Shown piece by piece: positions 33,710 to 45,942 of a DNA stretch of 64,000 nt. Source of the stretch: Nyssa sinensis. Lineage: Eukaryota > Streptophyta > Magnoliopsida > Cornales > Nyssaceae. The DNA is taken from contig CM018038.1 of the NCBI GenBank assembly GCA_008638375.1, positions 17,372,985-17,436,984 on the forward strand. Reading direction: 5' to 3'. Numbering within the stretch: position 1 is the stretch's first letter; the number at the start of each line of letters is the position of its first letter. A model generated the notes under the pieces. It was not told the DNA's origin and searched no databases. It worked only from the letters and a program-made list of their open reading frames with translations. Both the position numbers and the translations under genes were made by a program.

Positions 33710-34682
33710 ATGAACTTTGCTTGCTGGAATATAAGGGGATTGAACAGCCCCTCAAAGCAACGTGAAATCAGATCCTTTGCTCGTGATTATTCACTTTGTT
33801 TTTTTTGTATTGTTGAAACTAAGATTAAGAATGCTTCTAAAAATATTGTTTCTTACACTCTCAGTCCTGGATGGTCTTTTTTACATAACTATTCTCATGC
33901 CCCCTCTGGGAGTTTTTGGATAGGATGGAATAATTCTTATTGCAGATTAATTCTTCATGTGCCAATGCTCAAGCCATTCACTGCAATGCTACAATTAGGG
34001 ACACCAATGCTCCTATGACTATTTCTGTTATATATGGTTCCAACTCCCCTCTTCAACAGAATGACTTATGGTGCGACATCAACCTTCAGGCCTCCATTTC
34101 CAAGGATACCCCATGTCTTATATTTGGAGATTTCAATGCCATTCGTTTCCCTCATGAAAGCAAAGGTGGTAGCCAAGACTAGCCCAATATTATGGATGAC
34201 TGCAACAAATGCTTTATGAATTCTGAGCTTGAGGATTTAAGATTACTGGGAATTTCTTCACCTGGTGCAATGGTCAGGCTGCCCCCCTCACTTTTCAGAG
34301 GAAGCTTGATAGAGCTTTAGTCAACCAAGATTGGCTCGTTGCTTTTCCTTCTGCAGAGGCTGAATTTCTTCGCCCTGGCTTAACTGACCATTCCTCAGTT
34401 ATTGTTAGATCAGGCATTCCATTGAAAAAAAGGAAAAATCCCCCTCAAATTCTTCAACTTTTGGGTTGACTATGATGATTTTCTCCCTACTGTTGAGCAG
34501 GCTTGGAACTCAAATATCTAAGGTACTGCCATGTTCCTATGCTACTAGAAGCTCAAGAAAGTAAAGTATGCTCTTAAGGACCTCAATCAAAAAAGATTCA
34601 AGAACATTACCTCAAGAGTCCAAGAAACCCGTATTAAACTTCATAACATCCAAAACCTCCTTGAGCGGAACCAGGGGAATAG
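33710..34682 (+). pseudogene. LINE L4 ORF2 endonuclease domain
   Basis: MNFACWNIRGLNSPSKQREIRSFA opens ORF2, and CFFCIVETKIKNASKN carries the conserved Glu of APE-type endonucleases. A frame change follows into ISVIYGSNSPLQQNDLWCDI and LIFGDFNAIRFPHES (GDFN motif), and later DHSSVIV (His motif, about 34390). Nicks target DNA in an active LINE. Multiple stops. Confidence 0.82.
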
Positions 34683-34690
34683 CTTTCTTT
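34683..34690. repeat. Possible target duplication CTTTCTTT, right
   Basis: Matches 29824-29831. Confidence 0.45.
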
Positions 34691-34741
34691 CATTTTTTGT
34701 TCTTTAGTTATTTTATAATATTTTTATTTACCAAAAAAAAA
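34691..34741 (+). mobile_element. Probable 3' terminus of LINE L3
   Basis: T-rich 3' UTR end followed by TTTATTTACC and nine A, the same terminus as other LINE copies here (52436-52460). It follows the endonuclease fragment directly, so it is best explained as L3's end displaced by the L4 insertion. Confidence 0.5.
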
Positions 34742-36343
34742 TCATGATAAACTTCAACATGGCAACCACATGTATTTGGTACCATCATGCAATTATCTAT
34801 CAATATAACATTCAATATGACAATCACATCACACTGATAATGTAATGGCAAGGTATCAATTGATACAAATAAACATATCATGTGAATAACATAGCAAGTG
34901 TACACATCAAGATATTATCCTAGTCCCAATCCTCACTCCCCTACAAGGAGATACTACTTTGTGTCTTTCATAATATTTGTCAATTGTCTTACGTATTTCA
35001 TGTTCTATTCCCAAGACAACCTTGGCCCGTAGAACTAAGGCATCCTATTAGGTCTTACGATTTTCTATGTCCAATTACTCATTAGCTTGCATCTCGAGTA
35101 CCCGTTTACCTAAATGGATATCAAAAACATTTTCTTAGGCTTCAAAAACCCTAAGGAAGCCCTATCATATTATCCCTAAATCATTTGATTGTCTTTTAAG
35201 CCCATAAGGGCATTTTCGTAATTTATTAGATAAGTTATGCGTCTACCGAGACACCGTCTCTCAAAATCGACCTTGAAATCGAATCCAGAAGGTCCAACAA
35301 TATTGAATGTATCCTTTTTATATTTTACAATGTTTCTAAGTATCCATTCCATGTCTAGGGGTATTTTAGTAATTTTATATTTTCATGTGGGACTACCCTG
35401 AGTCCCAATTTCATTATTTTGAAATCATATTTGAGTCTCTGGCATCCAAGAACGTTGGAAATGCCTCTTCGGGATCTTAGTTCGGCTTTTAATTGCTTAA
35501 TTTAGGTTTAAAGGTATAATTGTCATTTTCTTATTTTATGTGGGACCATCACCGGCTCCCAATTTTTTCAGTCTGACCATATATTTGAATCTCGGGCATC
35601 CAACAACTTTGGAATAGCCCTTTCTAAATTTTAATTACCCTTTAAGTTTCTTAACCTATCATTAAGGACATTTTCGTAATTTCTCATATATATGTGGGAC
35701 CACCTAGGATCCCTGAATGTCCAAACCAACTCCGTTGTTGAGTCCGGAATGTCCAAAAATCTTAAGAATGCCTCTTCTTGTATTTTAACTGGTTTTATAC
35801 TTAATTTTATAACAGACGGGCCAAACAGGACAAATTTGATCTTATTCCCAAATTCTAGAATATGGTTATACCCATTCCAATTCCAATTTCAAAACCAAGT
35901 TTCAGATTTCCCTATAGCCAAACAGACCTTTAGGCCTAAGCTCATTGGACCGGACCCATGGTTCGACCTGACCCGGTTTGACTGACCCGGGTCAACATTT
36001 AATTCACCACCGACCGACCTCTGGTTGACTCGTCGGCGAAGTCGCCAAAAACTGGAAAATTCTCAATTTTCCCCCTAATTTTTCTTAACCATTTTTATCC
36101 GTTTTTCTCCCAAACCTCATTTTACTTCCATTAAACAAAGTTTCGTGAATCAATACACCAAAAAAACAAACTTCTTGTTGGGGCACGATTTTTTTTCGGC
36201 GAACTAGTTTTCCAACTAGATCGTCACTGTTCTGCCACTCTGCTAGTTCCAAATTTCACCCAAATCATTGTAGAAGCCATTTTCTCTCTTTCCTTATTGG
36301 TAATATATGGTTTGGGAGAGAGAAATGAAAATAGGTCTCTCGG

Positions 36344-36379
<36 letters not shown>

Positions 36380-36726
36380 CTATATGCATGTCTCCAAAAA
36401 CACACAACCAAGCATATAGTATCTTGCAAAAATTCAAAACAAAGGCTTGACAACACTATAAAAACCCCTACCTCCATTTTCGACTAGAGAGAGAAATCAC
36501 AGTAGAGAGAGAAAGCTCGAAGCTCCTCTCATGGCCGTTGGTCCAACCCCCATTTGCTTCTTTTTCCTTTCTTTTTCTTTCCTCTTCTTCTTCTTCCTTT
36601 TTCTTTTTCTTTTCTAGTTTGGTTCAACATGATATGTGTTATACACACACAAACACACACAGTTGCACACACACTGCTCCACATACACATACACACACAC
36701 ACTGTGTATCACACACACATTCACTG

Positions 36727-36757
<31 letters not shown>

Positions 36758-37797
36758 ATATATATATCTCATTTAGTGTCAATGCTCGCACACTATACAC
36801 ACACACACACACACACACACATCTCTTCTCTTTTACAATACACGCACACACGCACTTATACATATCTATTCCCACAACACACACCATATATACACATACA
36901 CACACTACTTGCAGTTGACAGAGAGAGAATTGGCGTGAAGGGAGAGACAGAGAGGGTTACAGTGTTTTATTGAAAAAGGAGGAAAGAGAAAAGAGAGGGA
37001 AAAAGTGAGGTAATGGCTTGTCCCATTAAATGTCTCTCTTATCTCCCTTACTATACAACCCCCCCCACCACAGACACACAATCAGCCCTTTACCACTACC
37101 ACATGCTGACATGTGTCCACTTTCTAAAAGATCCCATTAGCTTCCTGGAAAAGCTTTGCATGCATTCTTGTGTGCCACATAGCCAGTTGGCCAATTGTGC
37201 ATGCACATGCGCCCGAATTGAAACTATCTCAAAATCGTACCAAAATTGGAACATAGCTAATTTCATGCTCTAATTCCAAATATGCAATCCGTTTCTCCAA
37301 ATTCCTCCATTTGATTTTTCATATTTATCTGCGTCCTTTAAACAACTGTGTAGCCCCGTGATTCACACTAGTCCCAAATAAATTACCAAAATTCTTTTTT
37401 GGCCTCATTATGTCATATAGATGGCTTATCGACTCATTTTATAATTTATCTGAATCATCTTTAATTTACCCCCCCCCCCCAATTTGTCTTTTGTCAATAC
37501 TGGCAATTTACCGAATTGCCTTTTAATGATTTTTCAAGTCCCTTACATAGCAACTCTAAGCATCTCTATTTCTTCAAGTTTAGAAACCCTAACTCACTTT
37601 TTGTGCAAACTTGAAAAATCCTAACTTGTTTTCTTTGATTTCTTCCAATTAAATTCTTCCAAGAGCAAAGATGGGTGCCAAATTATCTTTAATCTTCATG
37701 AATCTTCAAGAATTGGCCCAAGAACCCTTCTTTTTTGTCTTCTATTTTTTATTTGGTAAGTAAAGGTGAATTTTATAACCAAAAAAAGAAAGATATA
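34742..37797 (-). repeat. Long LTR, second part, with microsatellites
   Basis: Non-coding. Holds the 'gggcattttcgtaattt' and 'aatcgaatccagaaggtcc' phrases typical of these LTRs (35205-35740), a TA run (36341-36373) and a CA/CT-rich stretch (36640-36910). It ends against the next LTR at 37798 without its own GGTGTTACA. A homopolymer of about ten C lies near 37471. Frames here are simple-repeat artefacts. Confidence 0.55.
36640..36910. repeat. CA/CT-rich microsatellite cluster
   Basis: Several interrupted CA runs, a CT run (36729-36751) and a short TA run within 270 bp. Confidence 0.92.
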
Positions 37798-39758
37798 TGT
37801 AATACCCTGACCCAAATTGTAACCGAGTGAACCATGTCAACTCGATCCGATAGGGCTTCATATTATGACACTAAATGAAATGGACGGTTATGGAATCTCA
37901 ATAGTTTTGAATGTAGAGATGATGCTCGAGGTGAAACCCAAGCAAGCCAAGAACGAATATCGAAATAAAAAATAAATAAATAAAAATAAAATGAAATAAG
38001 AATAATAAATAAATAAAAATAAAAGTCATAATATATATATATATATATATATGGAATAGGGGTATAGGTATATGTTTATATTTGTAGGTGTGCGTGTGTG
38101 TGTGTATCAAGAAATACATATATTGGAGGTGGGACAGATATGGAAGGTGCATGAAAAGGGGGAAGGGGGTTAGAAGAGAAGAAAAGAAATGAAAGGGAGA
38201 GGAACAAAAAATTGAAACGGAAAGGGAGGAAGGGGAGGGGGGGCAGGGGAGTTATAACCCATGCATTGGGTTGAAAAACAAAACACAAAAAAAAAAAGAA
38301 AAAAAAAAGAGAGGAACCAGAAGGAAGCAGCAACTAAGAAGGGTTCGGGTTGCAGAGGAGAACCAGGAGGAGAGAAGGTGAAGATGAGGAAGAAAAAAAG
38401 AGGAGAAGAACAGTCACAGAAGGTAAAACTCAAATTTTCTGTTCTCTGTACTTTTTTCTGGTTTTTATTTAGAGTTTCTCAAAGCTTGGTTTTGGTGGTA
38501 GAATGTTGTTCTAGGGAGAAATATATGAATTTAGGAAGAAACCATGAAGGAAACGGTTGAAAAATGGGGTAGATATCATTCATGATCAAAAAATTGAACG
38601 GGGAGTTTTTGGGTTGTTTTGATCAATTTTAAATGCCTAAAATCATGTTAGAATGCGTTAAATATGCTTTAGAATTGATTAGAAAAGAAAAGGAGCGAAA
38701 AACTGCAAGAAAAATGAAGAAAAAAAAATCATGTTCGATTTTTCGGTCACCAGAGCCGGAGAGGGTGACCGGAGACTGCTGAAAAGTCATGCTTGGCGGC
38801 CACTGTTTGGACAGGTAACTGTCTAGTCAGGCAGACAAGGTGGGGCCTCGAGTCGGGTTGGAACCCACCCAAGCCCAGTGACGACTCGTCACTATTGAAA
38901 GGCTGAGAGGCTTTTGTTTTATTTTAAAAAAAAAAGGGCGGGATGGTACTAAGGAGAATCGAACCTGGGTGCTTAGAGGTAGAAAGCCTTATCCCACTAA
39001 GGCCACCACTATGCCACAAGGGCACTTGTGTTCAAATGTGTAACTAATATATATAAATATATATATAATTAAGTAAATTAATTAATTGTTATTTTAAATT
39101 ATGGTATCCAAATTTAGCAAATGAATAGTGTAAATTTACTATTTTGGACCTTCTAGACCTAATGGTGAGGTCTGTTTCATGAGACGGAGTCCCAAAAAAT
39201 AAAAAACCCATAGAAATGCCAAAATGACCCTAGGTCAAAGGTGAGTCAAACGTACTCCCATTGAACTAAGTAAATAGTAAATTTTTATTATTTCAAACCT
39301 TCTAGGCTCAACGGTGAGTCCAATTTGTAAAAATATGTCCCAAAATATAGAGACATGTAAAATGACCGTTTTGCCCTTTTCGGTATAGAAGTCCAAATTG
39401 AAAACCTTGAAAGCCTAAACTGACTTTCTTCGACATTTTGGACTCAATGGTAGAGTCTAAATTAGTAAAAGAAATACTTAGAGTAACGACGTGTACAATT
39501 TGATAAATGACATTAGAGCTAAGACATATTTATTGATGTATAGGCAAGTCAAAGGGAAAGGAGAAAATTACGAAGTATTAAAGTAGATTATACGAATTAA
39601 AGGTAAGTAAACCCCTATCTCTTACATGTGATTTTCCAAGCCACATTCCTCCTATTACTGCCAAATTTTGTACTCTTTTACGGACCAACTATTATTGCTC
39701 CACAATTGATATTGTTTTATCATGATTGTTGTTGTACTTTGCCTTGAAAGACCTACTG
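37798..39758 (+). repeat. Partial long LTR in + orientation
   Basis: Starts TGTAATACCCTGACCC, the reverse of the other LTRs here. Reverse complement of 39400-39470 matches 27285-27345 of solo LTR S2. Contains a TA run (38033-38054) and a clear tRNA-like segment on the - strand (38954-39015). It is cut at 39758, where an LTR of opposite orientation starts, so no ...GTGACA end is present. Confidence 0.7.
38954..39015 (-). other. tRNA-like A box / B box pair in LTR
   Basis: On the - strand TGGCATAGTGG (39015-39005) and GGTTCGATTCTC (38965-38954), both matching pol III consensus. Antisense to this LTR as well, as in S1 and S3. Confidence 0.55.
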
Positions 39759-40490
39759 TGTCACGACTCAAAACCCACCTTGTACGGATCTCGTATCACG
39801 ACCGCCACCCTTTGGCCCGGGAGCCTTAGGGCGAGGCTCACATACATAAGCAGCGGTATCGGATGGCGATGCGACCTGTGATTGCAGAAACGTGAAAAAC
39901 TTTTTCTTTTCTTTTCTTATTTTAAAATTTTGCACATCCGTCCGATACTGCCGCTCTTCACAATGGTACACATGGTTATACATTCAGAGCATAATTAAAA
40001 CTTAAAGACTTTATAAATACAATCATATTCAGTTGCCCCGTGGGGCTTAATACATAACAGTGTACCATCTTCTAATACAAAGTCACTTACTAAAATTTCA
40101 TAGTATTCTCCAAAAGACTGCTGATCCTGAATAAGCTATCTATGCTCTTCCTCAAAATGAGCATAGTTCAACATTTTCATCAAAATTAGGACTTGCTTTT
40201 AGTCACTTGAAAAGGGGGATTGGATAAAAATTCGGTAAGCTAGTCTAAGCTTGTGAGTAATTCCAACATTTGTCATGGGGTTTCAATTGGCAGTGGTTAG
40301 TATAAGAGATTTTATAAAACAATCACCACCAGTTGCTCGTATACTTTGAACACAGAATATATGCATTCTTTATAAAATATAAAGCTTTGAAAACATTTAT
40401 AGTATTCAAGCTAAACATGTACTTTCCAAATAGAGTATATGAACTTCATAACATATAAACATGTATAGTGAAAATGAGGGTAAAACCTGC
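39759..40490 (-). repeat. Tekay-like 3' LTR, first part
   Basis: TGTCACGACTC at 39759, then the LTR course as in S2 up to 'gggtaaaacctgc', where LINE L6 begins. Confidence 0.75.
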
Positions 40491-40668
40491 TTTCTTTCTT
40501 AGTAAGTAAAATTTAATATAACCAAAAGAGAAAAATAAAATATAAGATCAAGAGGGCATACCCTTGAACAAGCTAGAGGGAAGGAAGAGCTTCTACAGGC
40601 AGAAGAGTTCCCGTCTCAAAGCTATAAAAAAAAAAACAAAAAAATAAAAAAACAAACATTACAAACCA

Positions 40669-41592
40669 TTACACATTGAAGATGCTACTTGGAAGAGACC
40701 AAATACATTGAAGATGTCTATTGGTATTCATGTTTGCGATCCCTTTGGATGGAGTAAGCCTACCACGAATCATTTCCTGGATTTGAGCTATAATAGCTTG
40801 GGGATTCTTCTTGATCATAGAGAACAATCTGCTATTCCTTTCCCTCCAAATAGTATATACTGTGCAAGCTAGCGTAAGTTTTCCTATAGTAGCGGGAAAC
40901 CCCTTTCCTTTGAAAGCATTGGAAGCCCAAGAAATGATCTGCTGCCAGTCTCCAGAAGGACAATGAAAGCCACTGTTAGAGAGCAAATGGGACCAAATGT
41001 TGGAAGTGAAGGAGCAAGAGAAGAAAAGGTGGTTGTGATTCTCATCTTCACGCAAGCAGAAAAGACATTTGAGATCATGACCACGGTGAGAGTAGAATAG
41101 ACGATCCTTGGTTCGAAGACTGTTACGGATGGCCAACCAAAGAATAAATCTAGCACGAGGGATGGCTTTAGAGTGCCAAACAAACTTCCACCATTGAACC
41201 TGGGGCTTCCAGCTTCTAAGAGTATTCCAAGCTGAGCTGATGGAGAAGTTCCCATTAGAGGAGGGCAACCAAATAGCCTTGTCATCCGTTAGGGGGGAAG
41301 GATGAAGGTTGCTAGGCATGCCATTTTTTAGCTCAAGTAAGTGAGGAGAGTTAGCTGACGGCCAACTCCACTGATGGTCCCTAATGATGGAACCAACATT
41401 AGCATATCTCCCAAGGCCTGAATCATATATAACCCTTTCCCCCATATTATAATAAATGGAACCGGTGGGGAGCCAATAATCAAACCAAAGAGAGGCAAAG
41501 AGACCATTCCCAATAGAAATTCTAATGAAAGGCTTGAACAAGGGTCTGAATTTAAGCATTTTCCTCCAAGCCCACGAGCAAGATTGGGACAT
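40669..41592 (-). pseudogene. LINE L6 ORF2 C-terminal part (zf-RVT), 307 codons
   Basis: A continuous frame: ISIGNGLFASLWFDYWLP, GERVIYDSGLGRYANV, SKAIPRARFILWLAI, the zinc cluster CLFCLREDENHNHLFFSC, and TIWRERNSRLFSM to the stop at 40669. The polymerase lies in the frame starting 42673, one short interval upstream (41593-41677). Confidence 0.85.
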
Positions 41593-41677
41593 TTGACCTC
41601 CCAGAAACTCCTAACTTTCAGAATATTACTGTGAATCCAAAGAACCCAAGGGGATTTAGAGGGGATTTAGAAGGGTT

Positions 41678-42673
41678 TTAAAAAATTTCCCAAATGAGCT
41701 TGCCCAGAGCTGCTTGATTCCAATCAACAAGCTTATTTATCCCTAGGCCCCCTTCATTTCTAGGGCAAGTAATATCATCCCATGCAACCTTAGATCCGGT
41801 CAAGATGAGATGGTTGCCACTCCAAAGAAAAGATCTGATAGCTTGCTCAACTTGAGTAACCACTTTCTTAGGGAGGATGAAATGGGAAGACCAGAAAACT
41901 TGGATGCTAAAAAGTACGGATTTGATAAGCTGAAGCCGACCTGCATAAGATAAAGATTTAGTAGACCAATGAGTGATTTTACCAATGATGTTGTCGACCA
42001 GGGCTTTGCAATCCTGGGCTTTAAGTTTTGTTGGGATCAAAGGAACACCAAGATAGCATATAGGAAGGGATCCTTCAGGGAATCCAATGTGGTCGATGAT
42101 ATGATGCTTGGTGTTGTTATCCATGCCAAATAGGAAAATGTAACTTTTGGAGGCATCGTGAAGAAGCCCAGAAAAGGAGGCAAAAATGTCAAGCCCATCC
42201 TTGAGAATAGAAGCCGAGAGAAGATCACCATGACAGAAAAGCATAATATCATCAACAAAGCAAAGATGGGTTAGCTTGGTTTTATGACATCTCCAATAAT
42301 GCTTAAATTGAGGGACAACTGAACTCTGATGGATAATCGAGGAGAGAACTTCCATAACGATAACAAAGAGATAGGGAGAGAGAGGATCCCCTTGCCTTAA
42401 CCCTTTAGCTCCAGGAAAGAAACCATCAAGCTCGCCATTAATAACAACTGAGAAGCGAGCAGTAGAGATGCAGCAGTAGATCCAGTCAATAAAAAGCAGA
42501 GGGTTGTTGGAACAAAAGAACACACAATTAGATAAAGCATCTTTAGAAGCATCCTTAATTTTGGTCTCAACTAAACCAAAAAAACAAAGAGAATAATCTT
42601 GAACAAAAGAACGCACTTCCCTTTGCTTGGTGTGGCTATTCATACCCTTGATACTCCAGCAAGCAAAATTCAT
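41678..42673 (-). pseudogene. LINE L6 ORF2: endonuclease start fused in frame to polymerase
   Basis: 331 codons without stop. The first 45 residues are the endonuclease N-terminus (MNFACWSIKGMNS, FGLVETKIKDASKD), then the frame passes at about 42530 straight into late polymerase (WIYCCISTARFSVVINGEL, GLRQGDPLSPYLFVIVMEV, CFVDDIMLFCHGD). Catalytic Asp pair present, but the first catalytic Asp region and most of the endonuclease are deleted. A deletion that keeps the frame. Confidence 0.85.
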
Positions 42674-42909
42674 TGTAAGCAGGAAGGGTTGTTGGAACCT
42701 AAGGTTCCTTGATTCCTTAATAGTCTTCTCCCCCGTCTTTGCTTTCTAAGCTGATTTCTTTTGTAATTGCTTCCAGTATCAGCTTCGTCAACTTTGGCTA
42801 TCTTGTCCACTAATGGATTGGAATTTGGGGAAGCAGTGGAACACGAGTTCCTAACTGCACATGAAGAGCTTCCGGCTAAAAAAGATCCACTAATGCTAGG
42901 ATGAGGACA

Positions 42910-43960
42910 CTAAAAAGCAATACTGTCGTTATACGGAGGTGGATGAGGACTCAAGTCCTGTGCAACTTCCATGGCCAAGTCCTGAGCATTTTCCGGAACC
43001 ATTATTTGAACTGAGGAAGGTGGGAGGATGTCTTGAGATACCAGATTACGATCAGCAGTAGTGGGATGAGGCGTTATATTAAAGTCATCAAGGGATGGGC
43101 AATTGCTGGGGAAGACGGTCTCAATTGAATTAATAAGCAGTACTTCAAATTGGTCCAGATTCTGCCCTACATCCCTTAACGTATTTTCAGTGAGAGTGAC
43201 ACCTGCCTGAACATTGCCTGCACTGGGAGTGTTATCATCTTGAATGGATTTGCCTTTACTGGATACCACTCTCCACACACTCTTACTGTTGGAAGTGGCA
43301 GCATTGGCAGCGGGCTCAACGGCTTGACTTTCATCCCGTTTTATGGAAGGGTAACTTGCAGTTCTATGGCCAAAGGTTTGACAGTGGGTGCACATGGAGG
43401 GAAGCCATTGGTATTCAACCATAATTTCCACCTTTGAGTGGTCAAAGAGCTTGATATCAAAACAGTCTGGGAGCTCTTTGGTAGCATCCACCTCCACAGA
43501 GATTCTAGCGTAACTGATCCTGGATTGTTCCTCCGTATGAGAATCGGCATAGAGAGGATTCCCAATAGCACTGGAAACATAGCTAAGCCCTTGGGCTGTC
43601 CAGAATTCATAAGGAACATTGTAGAATTTAATCCAAGTAGGGATTTTTGCCATGTCCTGCTTAGAGAAAGCCATACCTGGGTGCCATTTTTGGAGAATTA
43701 TATGTCGCCCAGAAAAGTGCCAGAGACCACCTTCAAGAATATAGTTAATAGCATGTATAGAGTCAAATTTGAAGAAATAGAATCCATTGCCATTGGTAAG
43801 GACAGAGGTTAACCCTTCATTAGTCCATAATTTTTCTGCAACTTTTTTGACCCAAAGAAATGGCATTTTCTTGTCCAGGAAATAGCCAACCAACGTATGT
43901 TCCCAGTCTGGTATACCGGCTTTAAGGACATCTAGGGGGGTTGGACAGTAATCCTATTAC
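42910..43960 (-). pseudogene. LINE L6 ORF1 DUF4283-like domain and zinc knuckle
   Basis: 327 codons: VGYFLDKKMPFLWVKKVAEK, NGNGFYFFKFDSIHAINYI, LEGGLWHFSGRHIILQKW, KIPTWIKFYNVPYEFW, then MCTHCQTFGHRTASYPS, a C-x2-C-x4-H-x4-Tyr knuckle in which the last Cys is Tyr. The remainder is low-complexity linker. Nucleic-acid binding and particle formation is the role expected for the family. Confidence 0.83.
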
Positions 43961-45472
43961 CTTCATGTAAGGGTTGCTTAAATTCCAATTTGAATTTTTT
44001 TTATGAAGATGGCTTTTGGAAAAGGGATGACCAGGCGGGAATTGGCGTATGATCAGCTAGGTGAGGATTTGAAATAGAAGGAGCCTTACCACTTGCTGCA
44101 ACAGCACCGAAAGGGGCTAACATTATACAAGAAATAGCTTTAGAAAGAGCTGCTTTTTGACCCTCACTTTTTCTAGCCGTAGGTTGAAATCCATTAGCAT
44201 TACCAGTTGACACATAGGCTGTCTCGTGAGAGTCTGCTGCAAGGGAAGCTGTATGTCGGTCCACCGAAGTTGGCTTGGGACCAGTTGATTAGGTCGTAGC
44301 GTTTGATTGATTTTTTGGGGAAGCAGGCGGTGCATGGACCCAGGCGCCTTGATAAGGCATAGAAGAGGGATGAGAATGGGGCCCATTACTGACATGAGCA
44401 GTGGCTGAGCTGGTTATGCTTTTAGCTTTTTCATCTGTTGCATTTGGTTGGGCATTGGTTAGGTGATTGAGAGAGGGCGATAGGTGACTGTAGAATCACC
44501 ATTTTGACACGCTGCCAATTGTTGCGTCAGATGAAGAGAGTGGTTTGTTGGGTTAGTAGAAGGGGCCTGCTACACCGATTGAAAACAGTGGGTCATGGAG
44601 TTAGCAAGAGAAGCTTGTTGACCATGTGCGCCCAAGACTGCTAGCTGTTGCGCCGAGCGAAAAGAGGGAACTGATGGGTTAGCAGGTGGGTTCGGAGCCA
44701 TACAGCTATGAGGGGCAGTAGGTGGCGGTTCTTTTTGAATTTGCTGAGTGACTGTAGCAGAGCTAGGGAGAGGAGGCCATGAGGTAGCCGTTTCAGAATT
44801 TTCTGAGTGGTCAAGCGCGGCTTGCACAGTGTTAGAGACTGACCTTATATTGGGTTGCTGAGGGATCAGATTTTCAAACGTATTAGTAACCATACCTCTA
44901 TAGGAAGCGGCTACAGGGGCTATTTTGACAGAACTAGGTGGGGCAACAGCTTTTCGAAGCGGCAGTGAGAGAGAAGCAAACGTGTCACACACGTTTTGGA
45001 CCAATGGGGCCATACCTGCACTCATGGGGCGTGCATGCCACTCTCCCCTACCAGAGTTGTGCCTTCCTTCACCACGTCCACCATTGAGAGAACTTCTACT
45101 TGGAGTAACAGATGGATTAACAAGAAAATCAGTGTTAAGGGAGAATCCCCCATACTCCTTCTCAAGGTCTAGAGCTTCTTTGGGGATATAATCCCCACTA
45201 TTTGCAAGATTGGCCCAGGACAACATTGAGGGAGTATCCGTAGTGTCTGAACCAGGACAAGCGGCTGAACTTTTTTGGGGGACCGTGGGTGTTCTTGCCA
45301 CCATAACAGAAGGTGAGTTTGTAGCAACATGATATGTGGGAGACGCAGGAACCTCTAAAAATGCTGAAACACTAGCTCCTGGAGTAGTAGAAGGCAGAAT
45401 AGCCTGAAGGGAGGATTCAGTTACCTGATCCTCATTCATGGTACCATGAAGAGATGTAGACGCAGCAGACAA
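43961..45472 (-). pseudogene. LINE L6 ORF1 N-terminal region
   Basis: 45472-44570 gives 300 codons rich in Ser, Thr, Pro and Ala, with MLSWANLANSGDYIPKEALD and EKEYGGFSLN, which align with LSWADGVEHGDFIPQVALDL of L7. 44395-44001 continues in other frames (PAWSSLFQKPSS). One ORF1 broken by frameshifts. Confidence 0.8.
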
Positions 45473-45676
45473 TGGACCAGTTTGATATTGATCAGAAGAG
45501 TATGATGTCTGAGCATATAGAGTATGGGAACTAGGAGCTTGGGGATCTTTGGTCTCAACAGATAATGGCCGAATTTAAGCCATTGATAACGAAGATAACT
45601 GGGAAACAAACTAGGAGAAGGGAGGGAACTAGGAGGGAACTAGAGAGAGAAGCTCTTCCTTCTCTCTAGAAGCCAT

Positions 45677-45904
45677 ATGTATATCTTTTTTCTCAACTTC
45701 ATTGTTCCTTTCTCTTTTGATTTCTTACTTAAGAAATGAGCATGCTGTGCATGCACTTGCTTTAAGCAAGCTTCCACCGCCTCATCTCTCTCTCTCTCTC
45801 TCTCTCTCTTTATCCCTTCATAGCCTTAATCTAGACTTCCAATCCATTTAATTCTACTTTTTCCAATTCAGCTTTACATTTAGTTTTGGCTCGATATTTT
45901 GTGT

Positions 45905-45942
<38 letters not shown>

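Larger units (their letters stand above)
32471..34682 (+). mobile_element. LINE L4, inverted 5' half (orientation +)
   Basis: Carries the part of the LINE that should precede 29832-32470 but in opposite orientation: ORF1 DUF4283-like domain, then the ORF2 endonuclease, ending LHNIQNLLERNQGNSF. Together with the 3' half this is the inversion expected from twin priming, with about 60-80 codons lost at the join. A separate older insertion is the alternative. Confidence 0.65.
40491..45676 (-). mobile_element. LINE L6: near full-span, internally deleted
   Basis: Spans from the 5' terminal ATGGCTTCTAGAGAG (45676, - strand) to the 3' UTR at 40491. ORF1 (about 45472-43000) and ORF2 (42673-40669) are both represented, but ORF2 has lost the body of the endonuclease and the polymerase N-terminus. 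The 5' end coincides with that of L7 at 62124. The host LTR appears to miss about 2 kb here, so flanks do not give a clear target duplication. Confidence 0.85.

Noticed and set aside
36538..36973. Frames of 126 and 139 codons
   Set aside because: Low-complexity His/Thr/Ser/Leu from CA/CT runs; no domain.
37740..37797. Tiny LINE 3' end on - strand (tatttggtaagtaaa)
   Set aside because: Too short and too simple; no tail or duplication.
44925..45191. 88-codon + strand frame
   Set aside because: Antisense shadow of LINE L6 ORF1.
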